From Halobacteriales archaeon QS_1_68_20 (GTDB lineage: Archaea; Halobacteriota; Halobacteria; Halobacteriales; PXRE01), in assembly GCA_003021085.1 (NCBI GenBank), contig PXRE01000006.1:1-64000 (forward strand): DNA of 64,000 nucleotides, given 5' to 3'. Each line of letters opens with the position of its first letter. The first letter of the stretch is position 1. Below, piece by piece: positions 8,686 to 17,001 of this stretch. Both the position numbers and the translations under genes were made by a program. A model generated the notes under the pieces. That model was not told where the DNA came from. It searched no databases and saw nothing but the letters and a program-made list of their open reading frames with translations.

Positions 8686-8698
8686 ATACAATATATTT
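8686..8698 (+). promoter_or_regulatory. TATA-like promoter of the penicillin acylase family gene
   Basis: An AT-rich segment, ACAATATATTT, lies 26-38 nt upstream of the ATG at 8724 in otherwise GC-rich sequence. The spacing fits a haloarchaeal TATA box driving a leaderless or nearly leaderless transcript. Confidence 0.5.
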
Positions 8699-8723
8699 AC
8701 GTCCGGGATCGGACCCCGGAGAC

Positions 8724-11195
8724 ATGGCCGATCCAGGCGATCCCGGATCGTTGACGCGACGCGGCGCGCTGGCCGCGCTGCTGAGTGGTGGAACGACGGC
8801 GGCGACGCTGACTCCCCTTGACACGCTCTTCGAGCGGTTAGCCCCGCTCAGCGGGCGCGCGTGGGAGTCCGCCGGCCGGGTCCCCGAGCGGGTTCCCAAC
8901 ACCGTCGAGGGGAAGTACGGACCGGCGACGGTAACCTACGACGACTACCACGTCCCGCACGTCGAGGCCGACGACGAGGCGGCGGCGTACTTCGCCGTCG
9001 GGTACGCCCAGGCCGCCGACCGCCTGTTCCAGATGGACCTCCTCCGGCGGGACGGGAGCGGCCGACTCGCGGAGGTGTTCGGGGAGTTCGGCGTCGACCG
9101 GGACGTGTTGCGGGCGAAAGTGGACGCCGAGGCCGCCATCGAGGCCTCTCTGACAGCCATCCAGGGTAGCGGCGCCGAGCGAATGCTGGAGGCGTACGCC
9201 GACGGCGTCACCGCGTACGTCGAACGCGGTCCGCCCGGCGTGGAGTTCGGCCTGTTCGACTACGAACCCGAACCGTGGTCGAAGTTCGATACCATGGCGG
9301 TGGCGATAGCCATGTACTTCCAGCAGACCTGGGGGGCCTCGGCGCTGCGGGAGGAGGTCAGGCGCGAAGCGTTCGACGAGGAGACCTACCGGACGCTGTT
9401 CCCCACCCACGTCGACCACGACGCACCGGTCCTCAGGGACGGATCCGCTGGCGACGGACGGCCCGCCAGCGAACCCGACGCTAGCCAGGGTGTGGCCGTC
9501 GACCCCACACTCGTCGACTGGCTGGGCGAGTTCGGCAGTTCCGGTCCCGCAGGATCGAACGCCTGGACCGTCTCGGGCGAGCACACCGAGAGCGGCGACC
9601 CGATCCTCTGTAGCGACCCACACTTCTCGCTGGGGGCGCCGCCGCTGCTGTACCGCCAGCACCTCGCTGCGGGGGAGGTGGACGTGGGAGGCGCGACAGT
9701 CCCCGGCATCCCGTTCGTCTTCGTCGGGGAGACGGATCACTGCGCCTGGGGGTACACGACGGGGATGGGGGACGTGCTCGACTTCTACACCTACGAGGTC
9801 CGCGAGGCGCGAAGCGCCTCGGACCGGTCGAGCGGTGACGAACCGCGAGACGACGGCGACCAGTACCGCTATGGCGACGAGTGGCACGCCTTCGAGCGGG
9901 ACGCGAAGACGGTCGAGGTCCGGGACCCCATCAGCGGGGAGACCGAAACCCGGGAGGTCGAGGTGAAAAAGACCGTCCACGGGCCGTTCCTCGAGCGCGA
10001 GGTCGACGGCGAGACCCACCACGTCGGCGTGGCCTGGACGCCGCTGACCGGCAACCGGACCGCGGAAGCGATGTACGAGTGGTCCCACGCCGAGTCAGTC
10101 GCGGAGTTCCGGGCGGCCACCCGCAAGTGGGACGCCATCCCCGGCAACGTCCACGTCGTCGACCGGCAGGGCGGCACCTGCTACCAGTTCGCCGCGCCGA
10201 TCCCGATCCGCCGTGTGGACGACGAGGTGATCCGGGGCAATCGCGTGTTCGACGGCTCCGCGGGCGAAGCCGAGTGGGAGGGGTTCGAACCGTACGGCCA
10301 GTCGACCTGGGAGGGGTTCGTCCCCTTCGAGGACCTGCCCGCCGCAATCGACGCCGACTACGTCGCCAGCGCGAACCAGCGACCCGTCGACGAGCCGCCG
10401 TACCCGCTCGGGACGGACTCGTTCTCGGGGTTCCGCGCCCAGCGCATCTACGAGGTGCTCGACGAGACCGTCGGCGCCGGCGAGACCGTCGACCGGGACG
10501 ACCTCCGGTCGCTGCAACTGGACGCGCTGGACGTCACCGCCCGCGAACTCGTGCCGGCGATACTGGACGCCCGCGACCGGATGCCGGAGGCGGCCCAGCC
10601 GTGGGTGGACGAACTGGCCGACTGGGACTACCGGATGCACCGGGATTCCGCGGCCGCCCTCGTCTACCACCGCACCCTGGAGCACTTCCAGGAGGCGACC
10701 TGGCAGGACGAGTTCGAGCAGCGGGGCCTGGCCCGGCGCTACTGGCCCAGGGCACGGATCCTCCTCTCGCTGCCCGCCGACAGCGAGTTCTTCGACGGTG
10801 ACCGTGGCGCCGTCGTCGCGGACGCGATGGAGCGGGCCGTCGCGGAGATCGACGAGGAGGGCTGGGAGACCTACGGCGACTTCAACCGCCTCCAGATGGA
10901 CCACCGCCTCGGGCAGTTCGTCTCGGGGCTGAACTACCCCCGCCACGCCACCGACGGGTCGGGCGTGACCGTCCGGATGAACTCCGATCCATCGAGCCCC
11001 TGGGGGGCGACGGTCCGGTTGCTCTGTGACCTCGGCGGCGACTCAGAGGCGGTGCTGGCCGGCGGCAACGACGGGTCGCCGTTCTCCGAGCACTACCACG
11101 ACCAGTTGCCGCTGTGGGCCGACGGCGAGTACGAACCGCTGGGCGCGTGGCCGGACGGCGACCCGGACGTTACCGTCGAGGGGGAAGACGGATGA
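8724..11195 (+). CDS. Penicillin acylase family (Ntn) hydrolase, exported
   Basis: This 823-residue protein is probably an amidase that self-processes into two chains. The N-terminal part has TRRGALAALLSGG, a twin-arginine-like leader with no lipobox. The VTYDDYHVPHVEADDEAAAYFAVGYAQAADRLFQMD block is the A-chain start typical of the family. The nucleophile Ser lies in GSNAWTVSG at about residue 277, and the later PGIPFVFVGETDHCAWGYT and ASANQRPVD blocks match the B chain. The family cleaves acyl-amide bonds, including acyl-homoserine lactones in some members; the substrate here is unknown. The stop overlaps the next gene by ATGA. Confidence 0.92.
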   Translation: MADPGDPGSLTRRGALAALLSGGTTAATLTPLDTLFERLAPLSGRAWESAGRVPERVPNTVEGKYGPATVTYDDYHVPHVEADDEAAAYFAVGYAQAADRLFQMDLLRRDGSGRLAEVFGEFGVDRDVLRAKVDAEAAIEASLTAIQGSGAERMLEAYADGVTAYVERGPPGVEFGLFDYEPEPWSKFDTMAVAIAMYFQQTWGASALREEVRREAFDEETYRTLFPTHVDHDAPVLRDGSAGDGRPASEPDASQGVAVDPTLVDWLGEFGSSGPAGSNAWTVSGEHTESGDPILCSDPHFSLGAPPLLYRQHLAAGEVDVGGATVPGIPFVFVGETDHCAWGYTTGMGDVLDFYTYEVREARSASDRSSGDEPRDDGDQYRYGDEWHAFERDAKTVEVRDPISGETETREVEVKKTVHGPFLEREVDGETHHVGVAWTPLTGNRTAEAMYEWSHAESVAEFRAATRKWDAIPGNVHVVDRQGGTCYQFAAPIPIRRVDDEVIRGNRVFDGSAGEAEWEGFEPYGQSTWEGFVPFEDLPAAIDADYVASANQRPVDEPPYPLGTDSFSGFRAQRIYEVLDETVGAGETVDRDDLRSLQLDALDVTARELVPAILDARDRMPEAAQPWVDELADWDYRMHRDSAAALVYHRTLEHFQEATWQDEFEQRGLARRYWPRARILLSLPADSEFFDGDRGAVVADAMERAVAEIDEEGWETYGDFNRLQMDHRLGQFVSGLNYPRHATDGSGVTVRMNSDPSSPWGATVRLLCDLGGDSEAVLAGGNDGSPFSEHYHDQLPLWADGEYEPLGAWPDGDPDVTVEGEDG

Positions 11196-11533
11196 GGGAT
11201 CGCATCGCCCGCGTCGACACCTGGTTCGCGGAACTCCGCGCGGACCCGACCCGTCGGCGGGTCGCGCTCGCGGTGGGAGCGGTCCTCGGCCTGGCCGCCG
11301 CCACCGTCCACTGGCTCGGCCTCGTCGCGGGCGGGGCGCTGGTCGGCCTCACCCGGCGGAGCCTCCCGCGGGCGCTGCTGGCCGGCCTCGGGTTCGGCGT
11401 CCTCGTGGTAGTCGCGTTCGTCGCGACGGCCGGGATCGACGCAGTGGACGTGCTCGCGCCGCTGTCGTATCTCACGGTCGGACTGGCGCTGGTCGCGCCG
11501 GCGTGGGGCGCGCTCGTCCGCGGGGTCGTCTGA
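11192..11533 (+). CDS. Small membrane protein encoded after the acylase
   Basis: The 113-residue protein has a short charged N-terminus and three hydrophobic stretches (VALAVGAVLGLAAATVHWLG, ALLAGLGFGVLVVVAFVATAG, APLSYLTVGLALVAPAWGALV). The ATG at 11192 overlaps the acylase stop, so the pair is almost certainly cotranscribed. No family is recognised. It could anchor or assist the exported acylase, but this is only suggested by the overlap. Confidence 0.7.
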   Translation: MRDRIARVDTWFAELRADPTRRRVALAVGAVLGLAAATVHWLGLVAGGALVGLTRRSLPRALLAGLGFGVLVVVAFVATAGIDAVDVLAPLSYLTVGLALVAPAWGALVRGVV

Positions 11534-11665
11534 GGACGGACGCACGGTTGGGGACTGCGGTAGGTCGACCTCGGGTCTGTCCCTGAGCAGCCCTGCGTCG
11601 GAACCGAACGATCGACGCCCGTCCGACCACCACCGGTTTGTAGGTGGCCGCCGGATCTCTTCCCG

Positions 11666-12820
11666 ATGACCGACGAACGCGACTTCGAGAGCATCGCCGT
11701 CGCGGCCGACCGCCCGGAGTCCGGGACGAAGGACGTCGTGACGCCGATACACCTCTCGTCGACGTTCGGCCTGGACGCCGCAGGCTACCCCGAGACGGGC
11801 TACACCTACGGCCGGCACGGCAACCCGACCCGGGCCGCGCTGGAGGAGCGACTCGCCGACCTGACGACCGGCGAGCACGTCTTCACGACGGCGTCGGGGA
11901 TGGCGGCTATCTCGACGGTCTGTCTGTCGGTGCTGTCGCCGGGCGACCGCCTGGTCGCCTCGGACTCGCTGTTCGGCGGCACCACGACCATGTTCGACGA
12001 GTTCCTGTCCCGGTTCGGCGTCGAGGTCGTGACCGTCGACGCGACCGACCCCGACGCCGTCGCCGACGCCGTCGGTTCGTCGACGGAACTGGTCTGGGTC
12101 GAGACGCCGACCAACCCCCTCCTGAAGGTCGTCGACCTCGGGGCGCTCGCGGACGTGGCCGACGACGCCGTCCTGGCCGTGGACAACACCTTCGCGACGC
12201 CGTACGCCCAGCGGCCGCTCGAACTCGGGGCCGACGTCTCGGTGTTCAGCACCACGAAGTTCGTCAACGGCCACTCCGACTCCGTGGGTGGGGCCGTCAC
12301 GACCCGCGACGACGACCTGGCCGAGCGGTTCGCGTTCGTCTCGGAGGACGCGCTCGGATCGCCGATGGTCCCCTTCGACGCCTTCCTGGTGACGCGGGGG
12401 CTCAAGACGCTGGGCGCGCGGATGGACCGCCACGAGCGCACCGCGACCGAGGTCGCGAGGTTCCTGGCGGACCACGAGGCAGTCGCGGGCGTCAACTACC
12501 CGGGGCTGGAGCACCACCCGGGCCACGACCTGGCGAGCCGGCAGATGGACAACTACGGCGGCGTCCTCTCGTTCGAACTGGACGCGGACGGCGCCGAGAC
12601 GCGGGCGTTCGTCGAGGACCTGGAGGTGTGTAACCTCGCCATGAGCCTCGGCGGGGTCGAGACGCTCGTCGAGCACACCGCGAGCATGTCCACGGCGTCG
12701 CTGTCGCCCGACGAGCGGGCCGACGCCGGCATCTCCGAGTCGCTGGTCAGGCTCTCCGTGGGGCTGGAGACCGCCGAAGACCTGCTCGTTGATCTCCGGC
12801 GGGCGCTGGCGAAACTGTGA
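11666..12820 (+). CDS. Trans-sulfuration family PLP enzyme (cystathionine gamma-synthase/lyase type)
   Basis: The 384-residue protein belongs to the Cys/Met metabolism PLP family. It shows SSTFGLD and YTYGRHGNPTRAALEERLADL near the N-terminus, ASGMAAIST, the VETPTNPLLKVVDL block and the PLP-lysine motif VFSTTKFVNGHSDSVGG at about residue 200, followed by the family motif MVPFDAFLVTRGLKTL. These enzymes catalyse gamma-replacement or gamma-elimination on cystathionine, O-acetylhomoserine or methionine, and the sequence alone does not fix which. It has its own promoter region (some 130 bp upstream is open) and converges with the small ABM-like gene. Confidence 0.9.
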   Translation: MTDERDFESIAVAADRPESGTKDVVTPIHLSSTFGLDAAGYPETGYTYGRHGNPTRAALEERLADLTTGEHVFTTASGMAAISTVCLSVLSPGDRLVASDSLFGGTTTMFDEFLSRFGVEVVTVDATDPDAVADAVGSSTELVWVETPTNPLLKVVDLGALADVADDAVLAVDNTFATPYAQRPLELGADVSVFSTTKFVNGHSDSVGGAVTTRDDDLAERFAFVSEDALGSPMVPFDAFLVTRGLKTLGARMDRHERTATEVARFLADHEAVAGVNYPGLEHHPGHDLASRQMDNYGGVLSFELDADGAETRAFVEDLEVCNLAMSLGGVETLVEHTASMSTASLSPDERADAGISESLVRLSVGLETAEDLLVDLRRALAKL

Positions 12821-12821
12821 G

Positions 12822-13139
12822 TCAGTATCGCTCCTCGTCGCGTACCTCGTAGTGTTTCACTCGGTCGTCCCACCGTTCGAGCACTTCGCGGGCGCTGTCG
12901 GGGACGTGCGCCTGCTCGTAGTCCTCGCCGACGAACGACTCGACGGCCTCGTAGGAGCCGAACCGCATGATCGTGACGAACTCCACCTCGTCGTCGTCCT
13001 CGCGCCGGCCGACACTGTAGCCGCGGTATCCCTCGGCCGTCTTCTCGGCGATCTCCGCGAATATCTCGTCGGTCAGCAGGCGCTCGTACTCGTCGGCGTT
13101 CTCGGGCGTGGTCCACCCGTGCCAGATCCGGACGATCAT
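12822..13139 (-). CDS. Antibiotic biosynthesis monooxygenase-like small protein
   Basis: The 105-residue protein opens MIVRIWHGWTTPENADEYERLL and continues with GYRGYSVGRRE and EFVTIMRFGSYEAVESF, the beta-alpha-beta pattern of the dimeric alpha-beta barrel (ABM-like) fold. Members include heme-degrading monooxygenases and quinol monooxygenases, but many have no known substrate. It lies 67 nt downstream of the nucleoside phosphorylase stop on the same strand and could share its transcript. Confidence 0.78.
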   Translation of the reverse strand: MIVRIWHGWTTPENADEYERLLTDEIFAEIAEKTAEGYRGYSVGRREDDDEVEFVTIMRFGSYEAVESFVGEDYEQAHVPDSAREVLERWDDRVKHYEVRDEERY

Positions 13140-13205
13140 GCCGGGACGTTACCGCCGGAGGTCGTTGGGTCTGGCGGACGCGGCACGGGCTTCGACAGCG
13201 GCGGA

Positions 13206-14039
13206 TCAGAACTCGTCGACGTCCAGGCCCAGTCCGGCGTGCCAGCGGTCGACGCCCGCTTCCTGCTTCTTGCGGTCCATCGCCGCGAGGATTTTGACGG
13301 CCAGGGAGGCGGTCTCGGCGGCCCCGTTCTCGCCCTCGGTGAGGAACTCCCCGGTGACGCGGTTGGCGAACACCGAGCAGACCGCACCGGCCCGGAGGTC
13401 GTAGAGGTTCGCCAGCGTGGTGATGGCCGCGGCCTCCATCTCGATGTTCAGGACGTTGGCCTCCTGGAGTTCGTCGACCAGGTCCTCGGCGTGCGGCGGC
13501 ATGTAGTCCTCGAACGCCGGCCGGCCCTGGCCGGTGTAGAAGGAGTCGGCGCTCATCGTCAGGCCGACGTGGTAGTCGTGTCCGAGGTGTTCGGCCGCGG
13601 CGACCAGGGCGTCTACCACTTCGCCGTCCGCGACGGCGGGGTAGTCCTCGCGGACGTACTCGTCGCTGGTCCCCTCCTGGCGGACGGCCCCGGAGGTGAT
13701 GACGAGGTCGCCCACCTCCAGTTCCGGCTGGAGGCCGCCGCAGGATCCGACGCGGATGAACGTGTCCGCTCCCACGCGGGCCAGTTCCTCGACGGCGATG
13801 GCCGCCGACGGACTCCCGATGCCCGTCGAGGTGACCGAGATGGGCGTGTCGTCGTACTCGCCGGTCACGGTGCGGTACTCGCGGTGGTGGGCCACCTCGT
13901 CGGCGTCGTCCCAGAACCGGGTGATCTTCTCGATCCGTTCGGGGTTGCCGGGCAGGAGGACGGCGCCAGCGACCTCGCCCTCGGCGACTTCGAGGTGGTA
14001 CTGCACGTCCTCGTTGGGGTCTTCGCTGTCTCCTGGCAT
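13206..14039 (-). CDS. udp: Nucleoside phosphorylase (uridine phosphorylase type)
   Basis: The 277-residue protein catalyses reversible phosphorolysis of a nucleoside to base and ribose 1-phosphate. Family motifs are VAGAVLLPGNPERIEKI (phosphate-binding Gly and Arg), TSTGIGSPSAAIAVEEL, FIRVGSCGGLQPELEVGDLVI, and NIEMEAAAITTLANL with the ribose-binding Met-Glu. The length and the SADSFYTGQGRP block match archaeal uridine phosphorylases. The specific base is inferred from family resemblance, so purine preference cannot be excluded. It is divergent from the hydroxyproline-family gene at 14145, with about 100 bp between starts. Confidence 0.88.
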   Translation of the reverse strand: MPGDSEDPNEDVQYHLEVAEGEVAGAVLLPGNPERIEKITRFWDDADEVAHHREYRTVTGEYDDTPISVTSTGIGSPSAAIAVEELARVGADTFIRVGSCGGLQPELEVGDLVITSGAVRQEGTSDEYVREDYPAVADGEVVDALVAAAEHLGHDYHVGLTMSADSFYTGQGRPAFEDYMPPHAEDLVDELQEANVLNIEMEAAAITTLANLYDLRAGAVCSVFANRVTGEFLTEGENGAAETASLAVKILAAMDRKKQEAGVDRWHAGLGLDVDEF

Positions 14040-14144
14040 CGTTGAACGACGGGTCTACGGGAGGGGGCGACAAATATGTCGGTGGTCGGTCCGCGCGTCG
14101 CCAGCGGAGAAACGATTTACCCCCGGTGCCCGTACCCACCGACG

Positions 14145-15218
14145 ATGCCGACCGACGGACCGACGCCCGGGCCGCCGGACTGGGACCCGCCCGGGGACTG
14201 GCCGGTCGTCGAGACCGTCGAATCCCACGCGGGCGGGGAACCCCTGCGGGTCGTGGTCGACGGGTGGCCCGCGGTCGAGGGCGACACCGTCCGCGAGAAG
14301 CGCCGGTACGCCGCGGCGAACCACGACCACCTCCGGACCGCGCTGATGCTGGAACCGCGCGGCCACGCCGACATGTACGGGGCCGTCCCGGTCGCGCCCG
14401 ACGACGCGGACGCCGACCTCGGCGTGCTGTTCACGCACAACGACGGGTTCAGCACCATGTGCGGCCACGGCGTCATCGCGCTCGCCACGGTCCTGATCGA
14501 GACCGGAATGGTCGACGCGGCAGACGACTCCCGGAGCGAACGCGAGGATAGGACAGTCCGCATGGACACCCCGGCAGGGCGCGTGACGGCACGGGCCACC
14601 GTCGAGGGGGACCAGGTCCCCGAGGTCGCCTTCGAGAACGTCCCGTCGTTCGTCTACGCGCGCGACCGGACCGTCGACGTCCCCGGAATCGGGACGGTGC
14701 CCTACGACGTGGCCTTCGGCGGGGCGTTCTACGCCTACTGCGAGGCCGAGGCGGCGGACGTCGGCCTCCGCCCGGAGGACGCCGAGGACCTGCTCCACGC
14801 CGGCCGGGCGATCAAGCAGGCCGTCCGCGAGGACCTCGAAATCGAGCACCCGGTTCACGACGACCTGGGGTTCCTCTACGGGACCATCTTCACCGGGCCG
14901 GCCGAGGGCGAGGGCGAGGCCGACAGCCGGAACGTCTGCGTGTTCGCGGACGGCGAGGTGGATCGCTCGCCGACGGGGACCGGCGTCAGCGGCCGCCTGG
15001 CCCTGGAAGCGGACGCGGGCAGACTCGCCCCCGGCGAGCCCTTCACCGTCGAGAGCGTCGTCGGGTCGACGTTCACCGGCCGAATCCGCGACCACACCAC
15101 CTGCGGCGAGTACGACGCCGTGGTCCCGGAGGTGGCCGGCAACGCGCACGTCACCGGCCGCAGCGAGTTCGTCCTCGACCCGGAGGACCCGCTGGGTGAG
15201 GGGTTCCTGCTGCGGTGA
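14145..15218 (+). CDS. Proline racemase superfamily, probable trans-3-hydroxy-L-proline dehydratase
   Basis: The 357-residue protein has the first catalytic cysteine in FSTMCGHGVIAL and the second active-site loop as DRSPTGTGVSGRLAL. In proline racemase and 4-hydroxyproline epimerase the second loop reads SPCGTG; here Cys is replaced by Thr, the substitution known in trans-3-hydroxy-L-proline dehydratases, which dehydrate instead of racemising. The N-terminal VETVESHAGGEPLRVV and C-terminal VGSTFTGRI support the family. I chose ATG 14145 because residues upstream of it are not family-like. A tandem repeat array begins 17 nt after the stop. Confidence 0.87.
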   Translation: MPTDGPTPGPPDWDPPGDWPVVETVESHAGGEPLRVVVDGWPAVEGDTVREKRRYAAANHDHLRTALMLEPRGHADMYGAVPVAPDDADADLGVLFTHNDGFSTMCGHGVIALATVLIETGMVDAADDSRSEREDRTVRMDTPAGRVTARATVEGDQVPEVAFENVPSFVYARDRTVDVPGIGTVPYDVAFGGAFYAYCEAEAADVGLRPEDAEDLLHAGRAIKQAVREDLEIEHPVHDDLGFLYGTIFTGPAEGEGEADSRNVCVFADGEVDRSPTGTGVSGRLALEADAGRLAPGEPFTVESVVGSTFTGRIRDHTTCGEYDAVVPEVAGNAHVTGRSEFVLDPEDPLGEGFLLR

Positions 15219-15234
15219 CCGGCCAAAGGACGAT

Positions 15235-15396
15235 GGTGGCCGGCACAACCGCAACGTCGACGGTGACCGGCACAGCCGCAACGTCGACGGTGACCGGCAC
15301 AACCGCAACGTCGACGGTGACCGGCACAACCGCAACGTCGACGGTGACTGCCACAGCCCCAAAGTCAACGGTGACCGGCCCGATCCACGCCGTGTG
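15235..15396 (+). repeat. Tandem array of 27-bp units (GGTGACCGGCAC core) leading into stem-loop element copy 2
   Basis: Units start at 15235, 15262, 15289, 15316, 15343 and 15370, each 27 nt. Four are almost identical (GGTGACCGGCAC followed by RCCGCAACGTCGAC), the fifth is degenerate, and the sixth keeps only GGTGACCGGC before running into GTGGGACTGAAAG. The array is a multiple of three and reads as a repetitive peptide in the ORF track, but it has no start, no family and sits after a stop, so I treat it as non-coding. Confidence 0.85.
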
Positions 15397-15504
15397 GGAC
15401 TGAAAGGGGCCGGGCGTTCGGCGGCTCCCGGGTGACGTAAGCACCGCAGGCCGAAGGCCGAGGAGCGCAGCGAACCCCGGAGTCCCGAGCGCCCGGGGGC
15501 TTTC
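15394..15504 (+). repeat. Dispersed GAAAG/CTTTC stem-loop element, copy 2
   Basis: The ends are GTGGGACTGAAAGGGGC and GCCCGGGGGCTTTC. The arms GAAAGGGGCCGGGCGTTCG and CGAGCGCCCGGGGGCTTTC pair throughout except for a GGG/GGG internal loop and one G-T wobble. Relative to copy 3 one C-G pair has become G-C, a compensatory change. The interior contains GACGTAAGCACCGCAGG and GAGGAGCGCAGCGA. No other gene fits between 15219 and 15594. Confidence 0.75.
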
Positions 15505-15594
15505 GAGGTGTTCTAACCAACGAATTCTGTTTATCTGCGCACTCCACCGATGCACGACCAAACGTCTTTTTGCGACGGTCGGCAATTGGCGGGT

Positions 15595-16893
15595 ATGGAA
15601 CCGAACGCGGCGGGCGGGATGGGACGCCGGGACTTCGTGAAGGCGGCCGTCGCCGCCGGGGGCGCGGCCGCCCTGTCGGCCTGCCTGGCCCGCGAGGAGG
15701 ACCCGGACCTGCCAACCGGACCGGAGGACCTCTCGACACTGCCGGACGCGCAGCATGCCTGGAACGGGGCACTGCCGACCGACGACCACGGCAACGACGT
15801 GGCGCCACGCCACCACCTCCTGCTGTACTTCGATTACGCCGGCGACGGGACGCCCGACGACGCCGACCGCGAGACGGTCGAGGCGGCGTTGCAGTCGCTG
15901 GAGCGGGCCTACGCCCGGAGCCAGGAGACCGACGACGGCCGGGAGGTCGGCCTGGTGTTCACCGTCGGCTACTCGCCGGCGTACTTCGACCGCTTCGAGG
16001 CGTCGCTGTCGGAGAGCGTCGACCTGCCGGAACCGGCCGCGATGGCTCCCTTCGAGGACCCCGAGTTCGAGAAGCCGGACGTCGCGGTCCACCTCGCCAG
16101 CGACTACGGGTCGGCCGTGCTCGGCGCGGAGGAAGCCCTGCGCGGCGAGAAGTCGGAGCTCAACGGCGTCGAGGTCACGGGACTGGACGGCGTCCTCGAA
16201 CGGGTCGACCGTCGGACGGGGTTCGTGGGCGACGGCCTCCCCGCCGAGCACGACGACGTTCGCGGCGTCCCGGAGGGAGAGGTCGACGAGGATTCGCCGC
16301 TGTACATGGGCTTCAAGTCCGGGTTCAGCAAGAACCAGGCCAGCGAACGGCGCGTGACCATCCGGGAGGGGCCGTTCGGCGGCGGGACGACCCAGCACGT
16401 CTCGATGTTGCGGTTGCACCTCGACCAGTGGTACGAGCAGGACGACCGCTCGCACCGCGTGGCGACGATGTTCTGCCCGGTCCACGCCGAGGAGGACCTG
16501 GTCGAGGGCGTCGGTGAGAACCTGGGCGACTCCAGCCTGCTGGAGGAGCGAGGGTGCCCGGCCCACACCGAGGACCACGCCCGCGAGTACGGCAAGGTCG
16601 GCCACTCCCAGAAGTCCGCCCGGGCCCGCGAGGACGGCGACCCGATCATCCTCAGGCGGGACTTCGACTCGACGGACGACGACCTGACGACGCTGCACTT
16701 CGTGTCGCTCCAGCGGGCCATCGAGGACTTCCGGGCGACCCGCGAGGCGATGAACGGCACCGACGTCTCCGGCGGCGCCGTCGGCCAGCGGACCAACAAC
16801 GGCATCCTCCAGTACATGACGGTCAAGCGGCGCGCGAACTTCCTGCTCCCACCGCGGCGCCACCGGTCGCTCCCGCCGGCCGTCCCCGAGTGA
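15595..16893 (+). CDS. DUF7405 family exported protein, distantly Dyp-peroxidase-like
   Basis: The 432-residue protein starts MEPNAAGGMGRRDFVKAAVAAGG, a clear twin-arginine leader, and has a lipobox-like SACL, so it is exported by Tat and may be a lipoprotein. The C-terminal part, with IILRRDFDSTDDDLTTLHFVSLQRAIEDF and REAMNG, resembles the C-terminal blocks of Dyp-type peroxidases (LRRxF...GLxFxSFQ), and haloarchaeal proteins of this kind are grouped as DUF7405. A heme ligand cannot be assigned with confidence. ATG 15595 is chosen because it places the RR motif near the N-terminus; the ORF-track start is 15 residues longer. Confidence 0.75.
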   Translation: MEPNAAGGMGRRDFVKAAVAAGGAAALSACLAREEDPDLPTGPEDLSTLPDAQHAWNGALPTDDHGNDVAPRHHLLLYFDYAGDGTPDDADRETVEAALQSLERAYARSQETDDGREVGLVFTVGYSPAYFDRFEASLSESVDLPEPAAMAPFEDPEFEKPDVAVHLASDYGSAVLGAEEALRGEKSELNGVEVTGLDGVLERVDRRTGFVGDGLPAEHDDVRGVPEGEVDEDSPLYMGFKSGFSKNQASERRVTIREGPFGGGTTQHVSMLRLHLDQWYEQDDRSHRVATMFCPVHAEEDLVEGVGENLGDSSLLEERGCPAHTEDHAREYGKVGHSQKSARAREDGDPIILRRDFDSTDDDLTTLHFVSLQRAIEDFRATREAMNGTDVSGGAVGQRTNNGILQYMTVKRRANFLLPPRRHRSLPPAVPE

Positions 16894-17001
16894 TCGGTGG
16901 TCGGCGGGCGTGATCGGTGAACGGCCCGAGCGATCGATGGCCGGCCCGGACGACCACAACCTCTTTCGCGTTCGAGGCACGGACGCGTAGCAGGTGCGCT
17001 C

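Noticed and set aside
8838-10088. 416-residue minus-strand ORF over the acylase gene
   Set aside because: Shadow frame; the plus strand contains the GSNAW nucleophile motif and full family sequence.
11093-12676. 527-residue minus-strand ORF
   Set aside because: Antisense shadow of the acylase end and the Cys/Met PLP enzyme, both of which have clear motifs on the plus strand.
15235-15396. CRISPR array interpretation of the 27-bp repeats
   Set aside because: Units are direct tandem copies with no unique spacers of about 35 nt, and no cas genes occur in the window.
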